Assembly (NCBI GenBank): GCA_029215795.1
Contig: JARDYH010000003.1
Span: 104,254,609-104,318,608, forward strand
DNA: 64,000 nt
Direction of reading: 5' to 3'
DNA from: Anniella stebbinsi
Lineage: Eukaryota > Chordata > Lepidosauria > Squamata > Anniellidae
Positions 55,777 to 64,000 of the stretch are shown piece after piece. The position numbers and the translations under genes are program-made. A model generated the notes under the pieces. It was not told the origin of the DNA and made no database searches. It saw only the letters and a list, made by a program, of their open reading frames with translations. The stretch's first letter is position 1, and each line of letters starts with the position of its first letter.

Positions 55777-57879
55777 CTTGGGGGGCTCATTTTTTGCTAC
55801 CTTGATCTATATATAATCAATTAGCATTTGCAAATGTGTGTCCTCTTTTGTTCTCTTTTTAAGAGGTGCATATCCTCTTTTTTGGCAGTGTGTGACCATC
55901 CTGTGATATTTGCTATGGGAAATGCTGATGTTAATATACTAAATGCTTCATTCCTTACTGAGAAGGAAAAGAAAATCTATATTCATGTTAAAGAGACTTT
56001 TGAGGCCCATAATATTGTATGTGAAAGCACCACATTTAATAGAAAGAGATAAGAACTTTGGGGGGGATCTTTTATTACTGCTGTCCATGAGCTTGCAGAG
56101 CACTGCAAACACCAAGCTTTAAAAAAAGAATGTATTCAAGATAGGATTATGGTGGGCAGATAGGACACCAGTTTCTCAGCACATTTGAAACTGGTCCCAG
56201 ATGTCACTTCAGCAAATATTACTAGGCTTGTTCAGGGGGGCACATGTGGGTTTAAAGTGTGAAAGGGGCTTCACATGCTAGCCCTGCCCCCCCCCAGGGT
56301 CCCCACATGTTGGTTCCATTTCACCCAAGTCCAAAGGGGGGTCCTAAGTGCACTCAGCCACAACTGGAACCCTGCAATGTTTAGGGGATGTTGATCATTA
56401 GTTGGTCACTAGTTAGGGGATGTTGACTTGTAATTGGTTTTGTTTGTATTTTACTTTTTAATATTGTATCTGACAGTTTGGGCCAATGGCCTTCACTGAT
56501 GTCATTGACACCCTCTCCTACTCTTCACACTTCCCACAACCCCACATATACTTAAATGGAACTAAAACTTTATATATTTAAAGATTTAGTATTTGCACCA
56601 TGCGTCACATAATCGAATGCATGCTTACTCTGAAATAAGGCCATTCATGTTCAATGGGACATGCCATTAGGTAAGTATGTAAAGGCTTTTGAAGCTTTAA
56701 ACATGCTAGTTTAGTGGAGTATATAGATCTCAGAATATTAGGTTTAATTTGACTTTTCATTAACAACAAATTTTGCCTATGGCATTGAGATGTTCTTCTG
56801 CATAAGCCCCACACTCACATAAATGAAATAATGTTGGTTTTCAATAAAACTGCCAAACAAATAAAATCAGAACAGAATCTGGCTTTGGGTTCTTACGTGC
56901 AAGCCCTATTAAAACGAAGCTGAGGAGCTTCCAAAAAAAGCTTTTAATTCTGCAATTGTGCTGCGATAAAATTTTACGGGGGATCCTGATGACATCGGCT
57001 TCTACTTGTAACCCTCACATGTTTTCTTCTATCTTTTTTCTTACCAGGAAAAAAAAACATTAAGGGAGAAAAGATGAAATAAGTGCACAATGCCGTTTGA
57101 TTGATAGTGTTAGGAGCCCTCTGTTTGGAAGCACCCCTGAGCAAGGAACACATTTCCCCCTTCTTATTAGACTCTCTATCAGAGTTATAAAACATTTGAC
57201 TGGAAAGCAATTGTGGAATCCACTTTTCAGAATATGCATTGTTATGTCTAAAAAAAATAAGCCCAACCAAGGACTCTCTGCAAAGTTGGAATGGGGGCAC
57301 TTTGGGGGCAGTGACCCCTTGACCAGCCTTGGAGCCCTAGTAAATAAATGCCTTAACCTCCCACTCTGTGGAGCTGGCCCTGAAAAAAAGTTTACAAAAA
57401 TCTTGTAGATCCTTTTCTCATTCCATACCATGCAGTTAATGACAATAAAGCTTTACAGGTGCTTCCTTTAACTCAGTGATTATACTTATTATATTATACT
57501 TTATATTATAACTTAAAGGTGTATCCTGTTTACTGAGTCATAATTATATCCTGGACTAAACAAGCAATTTGGATATTTTCCAGTCTATTGTAGTCTATCA
57601 AAATGGAGTGTGTTATGTTAGGAAGTTCAAATGTATAGCACAGCAACCAGTCGTAAAAGTTAAAAGGCTCACACTTTAGACAGACTGTTCTACAAAACCG
57701 AAAGATAAGTTTCATCCATCTTGGAGAACAATAAAAACTGTAATTTGTCTTCTGAATAAAGTACTTGAGAATGCTAATAATCTAGCTGATAGATAGACTA
57801 GTCAAAACCAATGACATTTGCCCTGTTACTTTCGGAAGTTGTTCTTAGCGAATGAAATGTTAAGTTTCCGTTTGAGCTT
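55777..57879. other. No recognised gene
   Basis: Mostly unique AT-rich DNA. The frames at 57060-57431 (minus) and 57097-57408 (plus) overlap each other and have no domains. Confidence 0.4.
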
Positions 57880-58022
57880 TAAAAATTCCGGACAGAGCAG
57901 CAGTTTGAAAGGGTTATTTGGCTAAGACTATGAATTGGGAAATCCCCAGTTCAAATCTCACCCCTGCCATGAGCCCCCTAAGTAGTCTTTGCACGCTAAT
58001 TTCTCTCACTCTTTCTTCCTCT
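57880..58022 (+). mobile_element. tRNA-derived SINE remnant (MIR-like)
   Basis: GGCTAAGACTATGAATTGGG, AAATCCCCAGTTCAAATCTC (B-box-like GTTCAAATC) and ACCCCTGCCATGAGC follow the order of a tRNA-derived SINE head and body. The 3' part decays after ~58000. Confidence 0.65.
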
Positions 58023-59141
58023 CTACTTTGACATGAGATATTTACTCACGTGAAATTTTAAGATCTCTGTTAAGATCCTTTTACACAAGTAAGGGAAGAA
58101 CAGCAGTTTGAAGCTGGCAGGTGATGCAGTACAGGATACCTTAGTGTTCATGTGTATATACCTACAACTATGTGCTCTAGAGAAATAACGTGTGCATTCC
58201 CCACTTCTGTACTTAACATCTAGAGGCTTCAGGAGGGTCAAATCCTGAGGAATGACAGTTCTGGCAACTCACACTAAACATTTGAACCTCCTAGTCCTTT
58301 TATCAGCTAGACTATTACCAGAAAATAGGGCCTGACCCTAGTAAAATAGGAGTATTTGGGCTAAGTAGAATATAGTGATCCCCCATCCATCTGGATAGAT
58401 TTTCTTTGGACAAGTTGGCATGGATGTTTTCCATGCCTCTGGTTTTGCCCTGAAGCAAAATGTATTCACCCATACCAGTCCAAGTATGATGTGGAACAGG
58501 AGAACACTTAATTATTCTGTTGATCTTCATTATTACCATTCCCCCCCTCCATGTGCATATATCATATGACCATGTTTAACCTATTCTTGCAATGTCATAT
58601 ACACACACTTTCAGGTAAGTACCATTGACTTTGTGCTACACAGTGAAATCTGAAGAGTGACCAGAGATGTATAAAACATTTAGTGTGAGTGTGTGTTTTT
58701 AAAAATGGTGTATATTAAAAATGGTGCATATTTTCCAGTACTTTGGGCGTATTTTCCTATTTGCATACAATTCTGGAAAGTAAAAAATGTTCCTCAGGTC
58801 TATAGAATGGGTACAACCTGGAAGATACTGGTTCGTTGTGGAACCAAGGGGTTAAATTCATAGAAATCCAAAATCATTTGAATCCATTTCAGATTTCTCC
58901 AACATCCCTTTCTGAATGTGTGATAAGTCACTCAACAGAGCCAACACAAATGGGTTTTAGAGAATAAGCAGTTCCTGTTATGACAGCAATAATGAAACGG
59001 TATGGAACTGCTCTGGTTTGTTGTGGCTTTCTCTGAATATTATCCTAGTGGGTTATGTGAGTATGTGTATGTAACTGTGGTTTCTGATGTTACCGTCAAA
59101 AGTCACAGGGCCTAGAAGAGAACACAGACAATGGCCTCCTG
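58023..59141. other. No recognised gene; possible decayed hAT-like element
   Basis: AGAGATGTATAAAACA (58662) and TTTCTCCAACATCCCTTT (~58895) resemble left and right ends of the 40896-type element, and the TCAGATTTCTCCAACATC end is shared with it. Flanking 8-mers do not match. Confidence 0.4.
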
Positions 59142-59313
59142 TAGGGTGACCAGATAAAATCCAGGTCAGGGCTCATGTAACTTTCACAGTTGTAGAGAAA
59201 AGGGAATTTCAGCCAGTGTCATTTGTATGCAATTAGTTCCTGGTGAAATTTCCTCTTCATCACAACAGTTAAAGTTGCAGGGACCCTGCCTTCTTTTGTA
59301 TATGGTCACTCTA
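59142..59313. mobile_element. hAT-like MITE, monomer of the TAGGGTGACC family
   Basis: Starts TAGGGTGACCAGATAA and ends TATATGGTCACTCTA. The interior (AGGGCTCATGTAACTTTCAC, CATTTGTATGCAATTAG, CATCACAACAGTTAAAG) is repeated in the dimer at 62088. No matching 8-bp duplication on its flanks. Confidence 0.75.
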
Positions 59314-59509
59314 GTATAGTGCATGAAAAGTTTTGGACATTGCAGATTGGATCTTGCTAGTCCTGGCTCCCCAAGTTTCATGTCATTATAATTTCAAATA
59401 AAAAAGTTATGCATGTGTTTCCCCCAATGCAAGCATATGGGAGGAAAAGCAGACAACAAGATGACAGCATGGAGGCCCGGTCAACCAGCTGTGTCAATAA
59501 AGTTGCACG

Positions 59510-59817
59510 ATCTTTAATAAATTCATATAAAATTGAGGGTTGGAGGGATCAATCTCAAATTTCATACACATACTTAGGCATACCCCTTAAGCATTGTGAC
59601 CAAGTTTCAAGCCTGTAACTTTGAAAATACAGAAGTTATAGGCATTTTTCTTTTTTTTAAATCAGCTCTATAGGGCAAAATAGGGCTCCAAATTAAATAT
59701 CGGATTTCCGATAATTATTGTGAAGACGATATGATTAACCTACAATATAATCCAATCCAAAAAATTTTTTAAAAGTGATTTCCGATAACGATACCATAAT
59801 TTGGGGCGTAAACACCC
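59510..59817. mobile_element. hAT-like element, right part (same family as 27442)
   Basis: GAGGGTTGGAGGGATCAATC, GTGACCAAGTTTCAAGCCTG and ACAGAAGTTATAGGC match 27400-27512; it ends ATCGATACC-like repeats and ACACCCCTA. No left end identified. Confidence 0.65.
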
Positions 59818-60058
59818 CTAATAAATACACCCACACACTGCCAACACATAAACCCTCTCAGGATCAACCACCCCAAAACACACACACACACACACCCATT
59901 CATGGAAAACAACCATGCACCCCATTCACCCATCACGCACTCACAACATGCATAGAAACACACAAAGTCCCTCATGGTTAACCACGCCCAAACACACACA
60001 CACACCCATTCAACCATGCACCTCATTCACACACCCACCACACACACACACACACACC
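59818..60058. repeat. CA-rich minisatellite-like tract
   Basis: (CA)n runs embedded in an imperfect ~116-bp tandem duplication: CCCTCTCAGGATCAACCACC at 59853 corresponds to CCCTCATGGTTAACCACGCC at 59969, each followed by CA repeats and CCCATTCA. Confidence 0.8.
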
Positions 60059-60327
60059 CCTCCTGCCCAAGGCTCCTGTTGCTCCTGCTGCTCTGTCCTG
60101 CTGCTCCTGCACTTGCTTCCAGCCCCTCTCTCAGGGCCATCTGGGGATTGTCCTTGGCCAGCGTGACTGCGCAGGCCAAAAAAATCTCTGGATCAGAAGT
60201 GCCCGAAACGGGCCTTTAGGGGGCTAAATTTCCAGATTTGGCCCCTAAATGAAAGATTTTTCCCCGGACCCAGATTTCCCCCCGTTTCCGGGCATGTCTA
60301 GACAAATCCGGGCAGATGGTCACCCTA
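60059..60327. mobile_element. hAT-like element, right end (CCGGGCATGTCTAGAC type)
   Basis: CCCGTTTCCGGGCATGTCTA, GACAAATCCGGGCAGATGGT and the terminus TGGTCACCCTA are a characteristic hAT right end. The terminus is the exact inverse of TAGGGTGACCA at 59142, so a larger 59142-60327 element with internal insertions is possible. Confidence 0.7.
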
Positions 60328-60331
60328 CAGT

Positions 60332-61120
60332 TAAAGCTAGTGTGCCAGCTGCATCTGTTCCTAGAAATACCTGACCTGGCCACGGTGACACATGCCTTAG
60401 TTACATCCCGATTGGATTACTGTAACGCGCTCTACATGGGGCTGCCTTTAAAGAGTGTTTGGAAACTTCAGCTGGTTCAAAGAGCTGCAGCCAGATTGTT
60501 GACCGGGGCTGGTTACAGGGAACATACAACTCCCCTGTTAAAACAGCTCCACTGGCTTCCAGTCTGTTTCTTGGCACAATACAAAGTGCTGGTTATGACC
60601 TATAAAGCCCTATACGGCTCGGGTCCAGGTTATCTAAAAGACCGTATTTTCCCTTACGAGCCTGCCCATCCTCCGAGATCTTCAGGGGAGTCCCTTCTCT
60701 CAGTCCCACCACCATCACAGGCACACCTGGTGGAAACACGGGAGAGGGCCTTCTCGGTGGCTGCTCCAGGGCTCTGGAACTCCCTTCCCAGGGAAGCTAG
60801 ACTGGCTCCCTCCTTGATGTGTTTCCGGAGGCATACAAAAACTTTATGATTCCAGCAGGCCTTTGGAGAATAACGTGGAGCCCAGTTATGTTTTAAGACA
60901 TTAAATTTTTTAATTTTAATATGTATTTTCAATGTTGAAATGTTTTAATATTGAAACCTGTTTAATTTATTTTTAACTTTTGTATATATTTTATTTATAG
61001 CTTTTAACTGTATATGTTTTAATTTTGTAATGCCACCTTAAGGCCCAGTATTGGGCAAAAGATGGGATATAAATAAAGATAATAATAAAGATAATTAATA
61101 ATAATAATAATAATAATAAT
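60332..61120 (+). mobile_element. L2-type LINE, C-terminal ORF2 fragment and 3' UTR
   Basis: A 177-codon frame (60316-60849) is open to the natural stop: LVTSRLDYCNALYMGLPLKS, LHWLPVCFLAQYKVLVMTYK, ALYGSGPGYLKDRIFPYEPA and APGLWNSLPREARLAPSLMC. This is the L2 ORF2 C-terminal domain. The 3' UTR ends GGGCAAAAGATGGGATATAA then (AAT)n at 61098-61120. It is 5'-truncated right after the hAT-like end. The open frame suggests a recent insertion. Confidence 0.92.
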
Positions 61121-61276
61121 CAATTACCAAAATACATCCCCACCAACATCCAGAAAGCAGTCATACTTAAAACATGCTCAATTGTCAGGAAATTCCTGAA
61201 TCTGTAAAAGAGCGCATGACTTAGCAAAGCCCATCATGTCCGTCTAGAAAAACTGCCACTAGCGAGAAAGAGTTGA

Positions 61277-61309
<33 letters not shown>

Positions 61310-61789
61310 TTTAATCCTGCAGTAGCCATCCCCCAACAGAGAAGACAACTGTCAATAGTACATATGTTACACCTGGCACCAGACATAACTGAGGCATTTC
61401 AAAGGCATTGAAATGTTATTAAAGCAGCTCTAAAGACATTTGTTGCAAGTAGCAACTGGGATCAACCCTTGGATACGTCTAAAACATGTGTCATCTATTT
61501 CAGACCATATTCCTTGATGCTACCAGCTTCTCAGAAGCCTGTCTTGGGAAGAGGATTTTTTTGCTTTTTACAAAAGCCAGATCAGAAAGAAAGAAGATTC
61601 AGCTGCAACCTGCTGATTAAAGAGTCATCAACAGATTAACTTGTTTTTAAAAGGGGATCAAGATGTGGAGCCAGGGCCGGAAAACTAGCAATTTCTATGT
61701 CTGTGGCAGAGTGCCAGTCCTATGCCCCCACCCAGGGAACCAGCACTGGGTCAAGTTAAGACCTTCAAGAGTACTCCTGCTGCAATCAG
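61121..61789. other. No recognised gene; (AAT)n at 61278-61309
   Basis: 61121-61280 ACCAAAATACATCCCCACC-type sequence is unassigned; a second AAT microsatellite follows. No ORF support. Confidence 0.4.
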
Positions 61790-61998
61790 GGGGGGAGGGG
61801 CCATGGCTTGTAAATGAGCACATCATTTACAAGCAGACAGCCCTGGGTTTAATCCTGGGCATCCAGGTAGGGCTGCAAAACCTCCTGCCTGAAAACCTGG
61901 AGAGCTTCCATGGCTGCCAGTCAGTGTGAACAATACTGGGCTAGAAGGTCCAATGCTCTGACCCAGTAGAAGGCAGCTTCCTGTGTTCCCAAATCCCA
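61790..61998 (+). mobile_element. tRNA-derived SINE
   Basis: The GGGGCCATGGCTTGTAAATG head corresponds to GGCTCAGTGGTAGAG (A box), and CCCTGGGTTTAATCCTGGGC contains the B box. The body CAGGTAGGGCTGCAAAACCT, CTGCCAGTCAGTGTGAACAATACTGGGCTAG-like segment and GGCAGCTTCCTGTGTTCC end match a SINE I know as widespread in squamates. An 18-bp block (ATTTACAAGCAGACAG) sits in the tRNA loop region. Best preserved SINE here. Confidence 0.85.
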
Positions 61999-62046
61999 GG
62001 ATCTCACTGCTCACATAGCTTCTGAGCAAGAGCAATCTGTTGGGTT

Positions 62047-62063
62047 GGGGGGGGGGGGGGGGG
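62047..62063. repeat. Poly-G run (17 G)
   Basis: Uninterrupted G17. Confidence 0.97.
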
Positions 62064-62087
62064 CTGCCAACTGCTGCTGCTCAGTAT

Positions 62088-62398
62088 TAGACTGACCATA
62101 TGAAAAGGAGGACAGGGCTCATGTAACTTTAACAGTTGCAGAGAAAGGGAAATTTCAGCCAGTGCCATTTGTATGCAATTACAAATTCCCTCTTCATCAC
62201 AACAGTTAAAGTTGCAGCCACTATACTGGAGTGACCATATACAAAAGAAGGCAGGGCCCCTGCAACTTTAACAGTTGTGATGAAGAGGGAATTTCACCAG
62301 GAACTAATTGCATACAAATGACACTGGCTGAAATTCCCTTTTCTCTACAACTGTTAAAGTTCCATGAGCCCTGTCCTCCTTTTCATATGGTCAGCCTA
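62088..62398. mobile_element. hAT-like inverted-dimer MITE with perfect 8-bp duplication
   Basis: CTCAGTAT stands at 62080-62087 and 62399-62406. Termini TAGACTGACCATATG and CATATGGTCAGCCTA are inverted. The 311-bp body is a long palindrome: 62088-62222 pairs with 62262-62398, with a ~40-base centre holding an internal terminus (GGAGTGACCATATAC). Compared with 59142-59313, it is a truncated forward monomer joined to a complete reverse monomer. Confidence 0.9.
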
Positions 62399-62439
62399 CT
62401 CAGTATCACATATTTCCATTGTTGTCCTCCCTAAATGCA

Positions 62440-62880
62440 GTAGTCCATATTTGACTGTGCTGGGTTGGAAGCACAGGGCCAATTGAAAAGCATAATAGCG
62501 TCACTCTGCTTAGCTCCTCCCCTCCCACTTGGGGTTGTAGCCTCCAATTTAGAGATGGATTCTTCCACTTAGGGTTAAATCCTTCCTTCTTTGGGTTCTT
62601 TTTTTACTTTCCTTTTTTCTAAGTCAACGAGCCCCCAACTTTTCCTCATAGGGGTATTGTTCTGATCCTTTGATCTTTTGGCACCCTTTTCTGCATTCTT
62701 CTAACTCTACAATATACTTTTTGAGATTCAGTGACAAGAAGTGTACACAGTACTCCAAGTGTGGTAGCACCATAGATTTATAGATGATCATTAGACACAT
62801 AGACAGCTAGATTTGAGATGAGTGCAATTTCCTTCCTGTGCGAAAATTGCTGATATCATGTGCCATCTAAATATCTTTGT
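62440..62880 (-). mobile_element. CR1-type LINE fragment, reversed
   Basis: GACAAGAAGTGTACACAGTACTCCAAGTGTGG-like DNA (62730-62761) and GTAGCACCATAGATTTATAG are the reversed CR1 3' region also seen at 39900. CAACGAGCCCCCAACTTTTCC lies in the preceding part. Ends uncertain. Confidence 0.65.
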
Positions 62881-63074
62881 AGGTAATGCTGGGTAGAGTC
62901 AGTGGTTGTGGTGAAATGTAGTCGTGAGGTCCTGGAAGACAAATTTAGGTTGCAAGGTAAGAGTTGACATCCAGAACCACCAAGATAGTTTTCTCCTTGA
63001 TGTGCTAGTTTACTACATACAGGGAGTTGTTTTAATGTAGGGCAGTTTTTAAAATATGAGCTTCTCAAGTGATA
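62881..63074. other. No recognised feature
   Basis: Short stretch between CR1 and L1 without an assignable repeat. Confidence 0.3.
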
Positions 63075-64000
63075 CAGGCTACCTCCTCATTCTGTGTAAA
63101 ATACAGAAAAGGTAGGTTTTTATACACAGGACACTTGAGGACAGGAATGAAGTGTGGAATGGATCCTCTGGCATGTGCTATTAGACAGAATACTAGTTTT
63201 TACAGTTTTGTGTATGAGTGTTTAGAATTTAAAGTTATTCTTTATACTGATGATCTTTTATTGTTTATCTCGAAACTCTAGTCATTTTTTACAGCTTTGA
63301 TGCGGTTGATTAATACTTTTGGTAATTTATCTGGCTATTCAATTAACTGGCCAAAGTCTGAATTGATACCAATTGGAGATACTATATCTCATACTGTATT
63401 AGCTAACCGGCAATTTCGATGGTGCCCTGATGTTATTACTTATTTGAGAATATTTATTCCCAAAGACATATCTCAAATGATCATGCTAACTTTGAATGAG
63501 TTGATTAATGAGATGTCATGGGATATAGATAACCATCTTTAAAATTGAGTTTTTGGGGTAAGATTAATATTATACCTTGGATTGTTTTTGTTATACATGG
63601 GCTTCCTCAGTCTATACCTGGGAAACATTTCCAAACCTCAATGCTCTGTTCCGTTAAAAATAAAAAGGGGGGAGGTGTCCTCCCCGCCACAGATATCTTT
63701 GAAAAGGATGAAATGTCCAATTAAAGAAGGTGGGTTTGGCTTTCCAGATCTTGATTTACATTATTGGGCCTATTTCTTGACCTATACTAAATTTAGGTCT
63801 TTTCCACTTACATTAGATTTTCTACCTTGGTCAGTTTTTGAATCTGAATCCTATCTGAATCCTCTCTCTCTTTATGGAAGGCATTTGGTTTTGGGCATAT
63901 TAAAAATATAGGGTTCCTCTCACAGTTATGGCTGTTAGAGGTGTGTGGTGTATATTGTTAAAATCTAGGTTTGGCCTAAGCGCTTTTACAGCTTCAGAGT
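63075..64000 (+). mobile_element. L1-type LINE ORF2 fragment (RT domain onward)
   Basis: Reads MDPLACAIRQN (~63153-63195), then VILYTDDLLLFIS with the catalytic box at 63243-63254 as YTDD instead of YADD. Next are LINTFGNLSGYSINWPKSEL (~63306-63365) and GGFGFPDLDLHYWA (~63729-63770), the L1 thumb/C-terminal landmarks in order. Three frames (63069-63281, 63297-63542, 63582-63911) are separated by stops, so it is non-functional. It is 5'-truncated and continues past the window edge. Confidence 0.9.

Noticed and set aside
59142..60327. Single 1.19-kb hAT element from 59142 to 60327
   Set aside because: The 11-bp ends match perfectly after inversion, but the flanking 8-mers differ and the left end already has its own partner at 59313. 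Kept as a possibility only.
61790..61998. Functional tRNA gene
   Set aside because: A and B boxes are present but the cloverleaf is disrupted and the sequence continues into a SINE body.

Overview
The window looks like vertebrate nuclear DNA, most likely from a squamate reptile (lizard or snake). This rests on the mix of repeats: CR1, L2 and L1 LINEs side by side, a Ty1/copia element, tRNA-derived SINEs, many short hAT-like and Harbinger-like DNA transposons, and abundant dinucleotide and AAT microsatellites. The species cannot be fixed from sequence alone. I found no exon of a recognisable host protein-coding gene, no rRNA or functional tRNA, and nothing bacterial (no operon, CRISPR or IS element). 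Short ORFs outside the transposons look like chance.

Layout. 1-6 kb: a broken CR1 LINE (endonuclease and reverse transcriptase), a 171-bp tandem duplication, a (CT)n tract, an inverted-repeat element with 46-bp ends and a CR1 3' end. 4.98-6.05 kb is a GC-rich stretch ending in a LINE-like tail. 7-11.8 kb: LINE tails, a CpG-rich block with a strong hairpin, and single-copy-looking DNA. 11.8-13.5 kb: the 3' part of a Ty1/copia retrotransposon whose LTR was hit by a Harbinger-like element, which itself carries unrelated GC-rich DNA with a (CTG)17 tract. 14-20 kb: small transposons, divergent L2 fragments, CR1 copies and a hAT-like element with 8-bp target duplications. 20-27 kb is mostly unique with microsatellites. 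27-31.4 kb: a fold-back, a degraded minus-strand ORF split by a small transposon, and two tandem 355-bp Harbinger-like copies. 32.5-39 kb: an L2-rich block with a younger L2 inserted into an older L2. 39-58 kb: mainly unique DNA with scattered CR1, hAT-like, SINE and LINE-tail copies; 51.9-52.35 kb is a candidate conserved non-coding element. 59-64 kb: several hAT-like elements, an L2 3' half with a 177-codon open frame, a tRNA-derived SINE, and an L1 ORF2 running off the right edge.

How the parts relate. The only interactions visible are insertion histories. Several are dated relative to each other by nesting and by target-site duplications: transposon in copia LTR, L2 in L2, small transposon in an old ORF. 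The most unusual objects are the Harbinger-like copy with exchanged CTG-bearing cargo, and the inverted-dimer hAT-like element with perfect 8-bp duplications. Family names come from recognised protein motifs and terminal sequences; none was checked against a repeat library.
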